Shown here: piece by piece, positions 51,094-59,149 of the stretch
Numbering within the stretch: the stretch's first letter is position 1
Layout: each line of letters opens with the position of its first letter
Source: Paenibacillus tyrphae
GTDB lineage: Bacteria > Bacillota > Bacilli > Paenibacillales > NBRC-103111
Assembly (NCBI RefSeq): GCF_027925525.1
Contig: NZ_BSDJ01000032.1
Location: forward strand, 32,730 to 96,729
Length of the DNA: 64,000 nt
Direction of reading: 5' to 3'
The notes under the pieces: generated by a model
Seen by the model: the letters and a program-made list of their open reading frames with translations, nothing else
What the model was told of the DNA's origin: nothing
Databases searched by the model: none
Translations under genes and position numbers: made by a program

Positions 51094-52821
51094 TTGAGAA
51101 AGCTACAAAAAGGAGCCGTCGCTTTTGTGGCAGCGGCGGTGATCGTACAAGGCCTGATGCCTTTGGGCGCGCTGGCGGAAGAGCGGCGAGTTACGTTGGA
51201 GGAAGCGTTAAAGCTGGCGGCGGCGGAGTCGGGGGAGCTTGCGCAATCCCGCCTTCAGGTTCAAGCCAAGACGATAGAGCTGGCGCAAGCGCAGGGCGCC
51301 GTAACGAATCAGCGCGAAAAGGACAGCAGCCTGCTTGCGAAGCCGCACAGCCTATCCCAAGATTTAGGCATTGGCCTTAAAGTTCCGGAAGCGCGCAAGG
51401 TGCTGGGCGAAGCCAAGCGGGAGCTGGCAAGCAAGGAGCTGCAGCTGCGCTCGGAGGTGGAGAAGCTTGTTTTCACGACGCTTCAGGCGGCGGATAACTC
51501 AGCGCTGCTGGAGCAAAAATGGACGCAGGCCCAGAAACGGCTGACCACGCTGGAGACGAAGCTGAAATTCGGAGCTGCCGGACAAGAAGAGGCGGATAAG
51601 CAGAAGGAAGCCGTGGATCGCGCACAATCCGAGCTGAAGGTCGCCCGTCTGGCGCTCAAATCGGCCAAGTTGCAGCTCGGGGAGAAGCTGGGCATCGATC
51701 CCGAATCGGCGTTCACGGCGGAGACGAAGCCCGATTACGTCGTGCTCACGCAGGAGCAACTGTGGAAGTTCGTCGCTTTTGCGGAGAAGCATGATTTCGA
51801 GCTGTATAAAGATACGGAAACAAGCAAAATGGCCGAGGAAAAGGTCCATCTGACCCGCAAGCTGTACTCCGCTAAATTTGGCGAGAAGGACATGCGGCTG
51901 ATTGAAGCCATGTATTCCACCCCGGCGATGGATTACGAGCTGTTCATGACGAACTACGACAGTCTGCTCGGCGAGATCAAGCGGAAGTGGGAGGGGATTT
52001 TCTTGATCCCGGTTCCTATTGTTCCGATCATATTGCCTATACCGAAAGTCGTGCTGCAAGGGGAATACGACGGGCTTCGCTACTTCGACGACGAGCCGTA
52101 TTTGCTTCCGGTATCGATGCTGGAGGCGGACAAAGCCCGGCTGAAGGAGCAGGACACCCGCAAAAAGCTGATCAACAAAGTGAAAAAGTCGTACCTCGAC
52201 GCCAAGACGGCGGAAGAAGCTTATGCGCAGGCGTTAAAGCTGGTTGACACGCGGAAAGCCGAGCTGGAAGCGGCAAGCAAAAAGCACGCCGTCGGTTGGA
52301 TTAAAGATGACGAATTCGAGAAAGCGAGCGAGGCTTCGGAGGAAGCGCAAAAGGGGGCGATAGCCGGGTACTACGCTTACAAGAGTGCCTTGTCGGCGCT
52401 GAACGTCGTCTCCGCAGGAGCGCTCGATTCGGCCTGGATGCCAGGAACGCTTCCTTATCTGGCTATTGACGACGGTCTGGAGCCGATCAAGGAGCAGCCG
52501 TCCGAACCGGGCGGAGGACGCACCTTTAGCGGAAAATGGACCGTGAAAGACGCGGTCGAAGGCGTCACCGGCGAGCTAACCGTCCAAGTGCCGAAGGAGC
52601 TGGGCGCAACGGCCTTTGCGCTGCTCACGAAGGACGGTCGTCCGATCGACGGCAAAGTTCCTTTGGACGGAAAGCTGGTGCATTTGAATGTCGTCTTTGC
52701 CGATATGAGCGAGTTGAAGGTGCAGTTCTACAAAGATGCCGAGGTGATCGCGGAAGCCGTTCCGGACGGATACGGTTCTTCGGGGGCGCTGCCGGTCACG
52801 CTTAAAGGAAAAGGGGAGTAG
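51094..52821 (+). CDS. Secreted TolC-like (outer-membrane-efflux-type) coiled-coil protein
   Basis: A 575-residue exported protein with signal peptide (ending MPLGALAEE) and two long helical TolC-type repeats: VTLEEALKLAAAESGELAQSRLQVQAK, then NALLEQKWTQAQKRLTTLETKLKFGAAGQEEADKQK, and in the second half KKLINKVKKSYLDAKTAEEAYAQALKLVDTRKAELEAASKKHAVGWI. A hydrophobic proline-rich insert (IFLIPVPIVPIILPIPKVVL, about 300-320) divides the repeats, and a beta-type domain ends the protein. Start is TTG at 51094, 8 bases after GGGAG; an upstream GTG overlaps that site. First of three genes spaced 2 and 17 bases. Confidence 0.7.
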   Translation: MRKLQKGAVAFVAAAVIVQGLMPLGALAEERRVTLEEALKLAAAESGELAQSRLQVQAKTIELAQAQGAVTNQREKDSSLLAKPHSLSQDLGIGLKVPEARKVLGEAKRELASKELQLRSEVEKLVFTTLQAADNSALLEQKWTQAQKRLTTLETKLKFGAAGQEEADKQKEAVDRAQSELKVARLALKSAKLQLGEKLGIDPESAFTAETKPDYVVLTQEQLWKFVAFAEKHDFELYKDTETSKMAEEKVHLTRKLYSAKFGEKDMRLIEAMYSTPAMDYELFMTNYDSLLGEIKRKWEGIFLIPVPIVPIILPIPKVVLQGEYDGLRYFDDEPYLLPVSMLEADKARLKEQDTRKKLINKVKKSYLDAKTAEEAYAQALKLVDTRKAELEAASKKHAVGWIKDDEFEKASEASEEAQKGAIAGYYAYKSALSALNVVSAGALDSAWMPGTLPYLAIDDGLEPIKEQPSEPGGGRTFSGKWTVKDAVEGVTGELTVQVPKELGATAFALLTKDGRPIDGKVPLDGKLVHLNVVFADMSELKVQFYKDAEVIAEAVPDGYGSSGALPVTLKGKGE

Positions 52822-52823
52822 CC

Positions 52824-54620
52824 ATGCGCGGTCCAAACGGCACAAAATGGCTTGCCGCCGCGTTCGCGCTTGCGGTCGCGCTGATCGGAGGGGCTTTGCC
52901 GGTAGACGCCAAGCTGCCGCCGGAAGCGGCGGACAAGCCGGGGTATTTGATCGTCGGAACGTATCTCATCCATAAGGATGCGCTGACGAAGCAAAATTTC
53001 GCGGCCGCGAAGACGACGATGAAGGCGTCCGGACAGGGGACATATTACAAGTCGGAGTTTGCGGACGGGGCTTGGTTCGATTTGTCCCGCAGCGCGGAAT
53101 TCCGGGATATCGACGACCCGAAGGGGAAGAAGGCGGTACCGGCCGCCTTGATCGATCAGCTCAAGCTGGAGATTTGGATCGACGGTCAAGGCCAAATGCA
53201 CAGCCTGCTGACGGCAGCCGAGCTCTCCAAGCAGATCGAACAGTTGAAGAAGGAGGCGGACAAGCTGCAGAAGGACAGCCAGACTGCCGTTCAGGACAAC
53301 AAGCCGAATGCGGCGACGCAGCAGTCGCTGGAGCAGAACCGTCTTGAAGCGGGCGCAGCTTTTCTTGAGGCGCTGGCCGGCGGAAAGCAGGAGGAAGCGA
53401 GCAAGCTGCTTGGACGAATGGGCGATCCTATGGAGGCGTTGGCCGACCTGCAGACGAAAGCTAACGCGTTAGGGGAAACGCTCGGCGAGGAGCGGAAGAA
53501 GCTGGAGGCGCAGTTGAAGCAGGCGGGGGCGGCAGGAGACACGAAGCTTGCGGAGGAGCTGCAAGCGAAGCTGAAAGCTTCGGCGGCCGCCGCAGGTCCC
53601 CTCGGGCAGCCTAAGGATGCTGCGGCCGCCGCCGTCGCGCTTGAAGCGCTTAAGGCGAAGCAGGCGGAGCTGGAGCAGCTGGCCGGTACCGCCGCGAAGT
53701 CCGGCAATGCGAAGCTGACCGCGGAGCTGCAGGCGCAGGCTGCGGCCAATCAAGCGGCCCTGGAGGCGGAGAAGCGGGAGCTAAAAGCTCTGCTGACAGC
53801 GGAGCTGACCAAACAGGCCGCTGACCTGGCGAAGCAGCTGGCCGAGGCGTCGGCTGCGAAAGATATCGCGTCGGAAGCGAAGCTGCTGGCGCAGTGGGCC
53901 GGCGTAGAGGCGCAGCGGAAAGCGATCGACAGCGGACTGGCGGAGAAGCGGGAGTCGTTGGAAGAAGCGATAGCGAAGCTGGAAACCGCCGTGAGCGGCC
54001 AGAACGGGACAGCGAAGCAGGAGCTGGAAGCGACGCCGGCGACGTTGCGGAAGCAGTGGACCGGCGCGAAGAAACGGGAGCTGCTTCTTCAATTGAATCT
54101 CGCCGAGTCGGTCACGGGAGAAGCGGCGGGTAAGGTCGCTTCGGAGCTGATCAGCAAGCTGAAAGCGTTGGAGAAAAGCCTGTATTCCGCGGATGAATAC
54201 AAGGCTCTGGAGCAGCTGGCGGGGCAGGTCGGCACGGCGTCGGGCGGCCAAGTCGTCCCTCTGCCGGTGGAAAACCTATTGACGGATACCGTGTCCCTGA
54301 AATTCGAGATGCCGCCCGTACGGATCGGCGGGGCCGCTTATATCCATATCCGCCCCGTGTCCGAGGCGTTCGGCGCGCTCGTGGTCTGGAACGACGAAGA
54401 CCAGACGGTCACGATCAGTAAAGCCGGAGCGGTTCTGTTCTGCCGTGTGGACCGACCGGAAGCTTATCTTAACGGAACGCCCGTAACGCTTGATTCCCCT
54501 CCCCGGCTCGTCGAAGGAAGAACGATGGTTCCTCTGCGATTTGTAGCCGAAGGTCTGGGGCTTGGCGTGACTTGGCATGAGCCGTCTGCGACCATTCGGA
54601 TCGACGGCTTCGGCGAATAG
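52824..54620 (+). CDS. Secreted coiled-coil protein with copper-amine-oxidase N-terminal domain
   Basis: A 598-residue exported protein: signal peptide (about 1-28), a domain with LIVGTYLIHKDALTKQNF and FADGAWFDLSRSAEF, then about 330 residues of Ala/Glu/Lys/Leu/Gln-rich coiled coil, then a C-terminal copper-amine-oxidase N-domain (about 490-595) with IGGAAYIHIRPVSEAFGALVVW, DQTVTISKAGA, VEGRTMVPLRFVAEGLGLGVTW. This last module is common in Paenibacillus surface proteins, probably for wall or protein interaction, without enzymatic action. 2 bases after the TolC-like gene. Confidence 0.75.
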   Translation: MRGPNGTKWLAAAFALAVALIGGALPVDAKLPPEAADKPGYLIVGTYLIHKDALTKQNFAAAKTTMKASGQGTYYKSEFADGAWFDLSRSAEFRDIDDPKGKKAVPAALIDQLKLEIWIDGQGQMHSLLTAAELSKQIEQLKKEADKLQKDSQTAVQDNKPNAATQQSLEQNRLEAGAAFLEALAGGKQEEASKLLGRMGDPMEALADLQTKANALGETLGEERKKLEAQLKQAGAAGDTKLAEELQAKLKASAAAAGPLGQPKDAAAAAVALEALKAKQAELEQLAGTAAKSGNAKLTAELQAQAAANQAALEAEKRELKALLTAELTKQAADLAKQLAEASAAKDIASEAKLLAQWAGVEAQRKAIDSGLAEKRESLEEAIAKLETAVSGQNGTAKQELEATPATLRKQWTGAKKRELLLQLNLAESVTGEAAGKVASELISKLKALEKSLYSADEYKALEQLAGQVGTASGGQVVPLPVENLLTDTVSLKFEMPPVRIGGAAYIHIRPVSEAFGALVVWNDEDQTVTISKAGAVLFCRVDRPEAYLNGTPVTLDSPPRLVEGRTMVPLRFVAEGLGLGVTWHEPSATIRIDGFGE

Positions 54621-54637
54621 AGGAGAAACGATAGCGG

Positions 54638-57394
54638 ATGAACAAGAAATTCATTCTTTTACTGCTTTCCGCAGCCATTGTATTGACGGGCTGGGGGCTG
54701 TACCGCACGGCGGGGCAAGGCGTCGCTCTGCTTCCTTGGGACCGCTCCTTGGCGTTCGAAGGCATCTTCAAGGTGACCGCGGATTCGGCAGACCGTTTGT
54801 ATTTTATCGGCAAATCCAAGCGCACGATTATTAAAACGGACAAGGACGGCAGTATTTTGTACACCCACTCGGTAAGCAAGAACGTATCGGGCGGAATGAA
54901 CCAATATAACGGCTTGGCGGCCGACGACGAAGGCAATGTCTATGTGCTGAATACGCGGCTCGATCCGTACGGCCTGTACGTGACCGGGGAAAACATCGTC
55001 AAAATAAGCGCGGACGGAAGCAGTGTCCGCACATTGGCCGAATATCGCTACGAGACCCTTTCCGAACCGATGCTTCGTGTCGGGAAGATCCGGTCGTTGA
55101 CGGTGCAGGATAACCGGCTGTACTACTACATTTTGGATGATAACTCTGTCATTCTGCATGCGCTGCCTTTGAACGGCGGCACCGGCGAGGAAGTATTCCG
55201 TACGACGCTGCCGGCGGGCGAATTGTCGGCCGATGCGGCGGGCGTAAGTCCGGAGGGCCGATTTTACTCGACGAAAAAAGACCGGATATTCCAGGTGCTT
55301 CCGAATGGCGAATCCCGCGTGGTGTATCCGCTGCCGGGAATGGACAGAACGGCCCGCGATATTGCCTTGTCCTTGCGGGTCGATCCGCAGCACCGTCTTG
55401 TGTTTATCAACGAGCAGTTGAACGATATTAGCCGGCTTGATCCACAGGAGCCGTACATCGTCGAATCGCTGCTGAACCAGCAGCTTTTTGAAAAAGCCGG
55501 TTATGGCAAGCTGGGAACGCTGCTGCACGTCTATGCATCGCCTAACGGCGGCATTTTTGCCGCGACCGAGAACCAGTTCGTGAAGAGGGACCGGGACGGG
55601 TCGATCGCGCAGTCTTTTTCATCCTTTGCCTATACGGCGGAAGACACAGCCTTGGGCTACTTATTCTGGTTCCTTGCACTGGTGGAGCTGGCGCTGGTCA
55701 TTTGGTTGCACCGGTTTGTTTACGTTCATATGCTGGACCGGAAGGTGCCGCTGATGCTCAAGTTCCTGATCGCCTTTGTGCCGATTGTCGTCGTTTCCAT
55801 GCTCTGGCTGTCGGAGGCGGTTTACCAGAGAGTGTCGGAGAAGCTGGAGCATGAGGTGGAAAATAACTTCCTGCTCGTTGCCGCCGGAAGCAATTATTTC
55901 GTCAAAGGCGACGAATTGGAGAAGCTGAACTCTCCGTTGGATTATATGAACGGCGATTACCGCACGATTCGCAGCAGTTTATCGGCCCTGTACGGGTCCT
56001 TGGGGGGCAAACGCGAGGGGCAGTATACGACTTTATACAAGCTGGAGAATGGAGAGCTGTTTATCGTCATGGATGATGACAGCAGCGTGCCGATGTTCCG
56101 GCCGATGGAGCTGACGCCGGATTACCGGCAGGTCATTGAGACGGGGAAGGCGGTTACCGGCTCGACGGACGACTCCAGAGGGTATTGGATTTATGCGCTC
56201 AGTCCCGTTTATAACTCTTCCGGGAAAATGGTCGGGGTGTATGAAACGGGCAAGGACGCGAACGGCCTCAGGGAGCATAATCAGGACTTAAAACTGGTCA
56301 TCATCCGCAATATGGGGCTGATCACGCTGGTTATTTTGCTTTTATTCAGCGCGATCGCCTTGTCGATCTCGATCTCGATCCGCCGATTGCGTGCCAGTGT
56401 CAACGAGATTGCGGGCGGGAAATGGGAGGCGACCGTCGATATCCGTTCGCGGGACGAGCTTGCGGACTTGGGCGACCGCTTCAACATGATGGCGATCCAT
56501 ATCCGGAATTACATCGGTGAAATCACCAGCTTCAGCGAGGCCTACTACCGCTTTGTCCCGCAGCAGTTTTTGAAATTTATCGGCAAAAAGAGCATTGTGG
56601 ACGTGCATCTGGGCGATCAGGTGCAGCAGGAGATGTGCATTCTGGTTTCGAATATGCGGGACTTTTACCGGTTTTCACGCGATCTGACGCCGGAGCAAAA
56701 TTTCAACCTGATTAATGCTTATTTAAAAAGATTCGGTCCGGTTATCCGCCATCAGGAGGGCTTCGTCAGCAAATATTTGGGTGCCGGCTTTCTGGCGTTG
56801 TTTCCGTCGCAAGCCGATCGGGCCTTGAAGGCGGCGACGGAGATGAGAAAGGCGCTCGAACAATATAACGACGAGCGGACAAGCGCCGGTAAAGCGCCGA
56901 TCGATATGGGAATCGCCATTCATCACGGCCAGGTTATGCTGGGGGTCATCGGGGAGGAAAAGCGGATGGAGGGAGGAGTTATTTCCGAGCATGTGAACCG
57001 GACGGAGCAGCTCGAAGCTCTGACCGACAAGCTCGGGGTATCCGTCTTGATCACGGAGGCATTTTACAAGCAGCTTGCGAATCCCGCGGAATTTTCTATC
57101 CGCTCGCTCGGGCGGGTGCTTCCGTACGGCGAGGATCGCGCGGTCCGGCTCTACGATGTTTATGAAGGGGACCGGGCCGAGGTGCGGAAATTGAAGGAGG
57201 AGACCCAGGCCGCCTTTGAAGCGGCCGTCGAATGGTATCAGAACGGACGATTTTACGATGCCCGCGAGGCTTTCCTGCAGATCATCAGGCGAAACCGCTG
57301 GGATCAAGCGGCCCGGCTGTATTTTTATCTGTGCGACGACTACTTTCAGAACGGAGCGCCTGCCGATTGGGATGGCACGCTGACTCTGAGCTGA
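54638..57394 (+). CDS. Multi-pass sensor with degenerate class III nucleotidyl cyclase domain
   Basis: A 918-residue membrane protein. Order: N-terminal membrane helix (4-22), a beta-propeller-like region (about 30-340) with repeated DxxGxxY strands, two membrane helices (about 345-400), an extracellular sensor part, another helix (about 553-575), HAMP (RRLRASVNEIAGGKW, DELADLGDRFNMM), cyclase homology domain (about 660-820), and a C-terminal tetratricopeptide-like stretch. In the cyclase part the first metal Asp is replaced by Asn672 (LVSNMRDF) and the second by Ala716 (LGAGFLALF), so cAMP or cGMP synthesis is not expected. Last gene of the operon; 17 bases after the previous stop. Confidence 0.8.
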   Translation: MNKKFILLLLSAAIVLTGWGLYRTAGQGVALLPWDRSLAFEGIFKVTADSADRLYFIGKSKRTIIKTDKDGSILYTHSVSKNVSGGMNQYNGLAADDEGNVYVLNTRLDPYGLYVTGENIVKISADGSSVRTLAEYRYETLSEPMLRVGKIRSLTVQDNRLYYYILDDNSVILHALPLNGGTGEEVFRTTLPAGELSADAAGVSPEGRFYSTKKDRIFQVLPNGESRVVYPLPGMDRTARDIALSLRVDPQHRLVFINEQLNDISRLDPQEPYIVESLLNQQLFEKAGYGKLGTLLHVYASPNGGIFAATENQFVKRDRDGSIAQSFSSFAYTAEDTALGYLFWFLALVELALVIWLHRFVYVHMLDRKVPLMLKFLIAFVPIVVVSMLWLSEAVYQRVSEKLEHEVENNFLLVAAGSNYFVKGDELEKLNSPLDYMNGDYRTIRSSLSALYGSLGGKREGQYTTLYKLENGELFIVMDDDSSVPMFRPMELTPDYRQVIETGKAVTGSTDDSRGYWIYALSPVYNSSGKMVGVYETGKDANGLREHNQDLKLVIIRNMGLITLVILLLFSAIALSISISIRRLRASVNEIAGGKWEATVDIRSRDELADLGDRFNMMAIHIRNYIGEITSFSEAYYRFVPQQFLKFIGKKSIVDVHLGDQVQQEMCILVSNMRDFYRFSRDLTPEQNFNLINAYLKRFGPVIRHQEGFVSKYLGAGFLALFPSQADRALKAATEMRKALEQYNDERTSAGKAPIDMGIAIHHGQVMLGVIGEEKRMEGGVISEHVNRTEQLEALTDKLGVSVLITEAFYKQLANPAEFSIRSLGRVLPYGEDRAVRLYDVYEGDRAEVRKLKEETQAAFEAAVEWYQNGRFYDAREAFLQIIRRNRWDQAARLYFYLCDDYFQNGAPADWDGTLTLS

Positions 57395-57463
57395 TCGCAG
57401 CTGGAAGGATTCATTCAGGTTACATATTGGGACAACTGCATAGCAGGGAGTGGACGCGACAAA

Positions 57464-57500
57464 GAGACGGCGGGCATAGGAGCCCGGCCGTTTCTTTTTT
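57464..57500 (+). terminator. Terminator of the TolC-like/cyclase operon
   Basis: GAGACGGCGGGC (57464-57475) pairs with GCCCGGCCGTTTC (57482-57494), followed by six T residues. Confidence 0.85.
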
Positions 57501-57505
57501 GTTAC

Positions 57506-57535
57506 ATTGACAATGGAAATCCGTCAATCTAGACT
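57506..57535 (+). promoter_or_regulatory. Promoter and candidate operator of the MocR-type regulator gene
   Basis: TTGACA (57507-57512) and TAGACT (57530-57535) are 17 bases apart. ATTGAC (57506-57511) and GTCAAT (57523-57528) form an inverted repeat across the spacer, fitting autoregulation. Confidence 0.6.
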
Positions 57536-57594
57536 TTTTTTATTGGACCACTTATTGAAAACGAACCTTCCGGCTTGAAAGGATGATATCCGAA

Positions 57595-59034
57595 ATGCAC
57601 TTCCATATCGCTTATCACGCATATCTCGAGAAGTATCCGACGAAGCTTTTGGCGCTCTACCATGCGCTGCACGACGGGGTAACCGGAGGGGTTCTCGCCT
57701 ACGGGCTGCGGCTTCCGTCGACCCGGGAACTGGCCGGGCTGTACGGGCTGTCGCGCGGGACGGTCAATCAGGTGTACGAGATGCTGGCCTCCGAGGGCTA
57801 TTTGCAGTGCCGGACCGGAAGCGGCACCTACGTCGCGTTTCGCAAGGAGGAGCAGGGCGGCCCGGGGGCGGCCCGTCCGGAAGCGTCGTACCGCTTGTCA
57901 GCATGGGGGGAGCGGCTCGAATCGGCCTCGCCCCGCGGCCGCATGGTGCCGCGGCTGGCCGTCGATTTCGACTGCTTCGCGCCGGACCTTGACGCTTTTC
58001 CCCGCGAGGCGTGGAACCGCTGCCTGTACGCCGCGGTGCGCGAGCTGACCGCTACCGGCGCGGGCCGCGGGGATTGCCCGCCGCAAGGCTACGGGCCGCT
58101 GCGCGAAGGCATCGCCCGCTATCTGCGCCGTGCCCGCGGCATCGCCGTAGAGGCCGGGCATATCGCCGTCACGGCCGGCTCGATGCAGGCGCTTGCGCTG
58201 CTCGCGCAGCTGCTGGTCGAACCGGGCGAGCCGGCTGTCGCCGAGACGCCGGGCTACGCGGGCATCCGCCGGGCCGTCCGGGCCGCCGGGGGACGCTGCA
58301 TCGACGCAGCGGTCGATGCGCAGGGGATCGTGCCCGCAGACTGGGAGGCGCGGGCGCTGTTCGTGACGCCGACGCGCCAGTTTCCGACGGGGGCGGTGCT
58401 GAGCTTGGAGCGGCGGCAGGCGCTGCTGCGGTGGGCGTACGAGCGCGAAGCCGTCATCGTCGAAGACGATTACGACAGCGAGTTCCGCCACCGCGGCAAA
58501 AGCCTGGAGCCGCTCAAGACGCTCGACCGCGAGGAGCGCGTCGTCTACGTCGGCAGCTTCACCAAGACGCTGCTTCCCGACGTCCGCATCGGCTATGCGG
58601 TGCTGCCGCCTTCGCTCGTGCAGCCGTTCGTCCGCGCCCAGGCGCTGTACGAGCCGCACCCGGCCAACCTGCTGGAGCAAAAAGCGCTGGCCGCTTTTAT
58701 GGCTTCCGGGGAGTACGAGCGTCATCTGCGGCGGATGAAGCGGATCTACAGCCGCAAGTTTGGCTTGTTCATGCAAATGCTCACGAGCGAATTGTCGGCC
58801 CGGTTCCGGTTTGTCGAAAGCGACGCGGGACTTCATATTTTCGGCTGGTGGCTGGGGACGGAAAGCGAATACTTGGATTACCGCGCCGCCTGCGAGACCC
58901 GTGGCGTCCGTTGGTCGGAAGCGCGGGTCGAGACGGAAGCGGGAGTAAAATACGGAGCGTATTTCAATTTTCCGCATTTGTCTGAAGAGCAGCTTAGGCA
59001 GGGCGTGGAACGGATGAGTCTCAAGACCTTGTGA
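57595..59034 (+). CDS. MocR/PdxR-type regulator (GntR helix-turn-helix fused to aminotransferase)
   Basis: A 479-residue chimera. Residues 10-80 form a GntR-type winged helix: RLPSTRELAGLYGLSRGTVNQVYEMLASEGYL and GSGTYV. The rest is a fold-type I PLP domain with ITAGSMQALALLAQLL-type start, TPGYAGIRRAVRAAGG, VEDDYDSEFR (aspartate of the PLP pyridine) and VYVGSFTKTLLPDVRIGY, where the lysine of SFTKT forms the Schiff base. Members sense PLP or amino-compounds and activate vitamin B6 or amino acid genes; no such gene lies beside it. ATG 57595 gives the usual family start; ATG 57583 overlaps AAAGG. Confidence 0.88.
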   Translation: MHFHIAYHAYLEKYPTKLLALYHALHDGVTGGVLAYGLRLPSTRELAGLYGLSRGTVNQVYEMLASEGYLQCRTGSGTYVAFRKEEQGGPGAARPEASYRLSAWGERLESASPRGRMVPRLAVDFDCFAPDLDAFPREAWNRCLYAAVRELTATGAGRGDCPPQGYGPLREGIARYLRRARGIAVEAGHIAVTAGSMQALALLAQLLVEPGEPAVAETPGYAGIRRAVRAAGGRCIDAAVDAQGIVPADWEARALFVTPTRQFPTGAVLSLERRQALLRWAYEREAVIVEDDYDSEFRHRGKSLEPLKTLDREERVVYVGSFTKTLLPDVRIGYAVLPPSLVQPFVRAQALYEPHPANLLEQKALAAFMASGEYERHLRRMKRIYSRKFGLFMQMLTSELSARFRFVESDAGLHIFGWWLGTESEYLDYRAACETRGVRWSEARVETEAGVKYGAYFNFPHLSEEQLRQGVERMSLKTL

Positions 59035-59065
59035 TTAACAGAATCTTCATATAACTCTATATAAT
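59035..59065 (+). promoter_or_regulatory. Possible promoter of the large SLH protein gene
   Basis: TTAACA (59035-59040) and TATAAT (59060-59065) with a long 19-base spacer; other AT-rich -10-like sequence follows, so the assignment is weak. Confidence 0.3.
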
Positions 59066-59149
59066 CCCTTAACAAAACTTTGCTAAGCTAGGACAGTATG
59101 ACTATTCCTTGTCATAAAAGTATCCAAATTTGTTAGCAGGAGGATGGTT

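Noticed and set aside
51094..52821. TolC-like protein as sign of a Gram-negative source
   Set aside because: Ribosome binding sites, SLH proteins and other genes all point to a Gram-positive; TolC-like coiled-coil proteins without outer membrane function can occur there.
58011..58985. Long overlapping frame within the MocR-type gene
   Set aside because: Arg/Ala-rich shadow frame without domain similarity; the MocR frame has all motifs.
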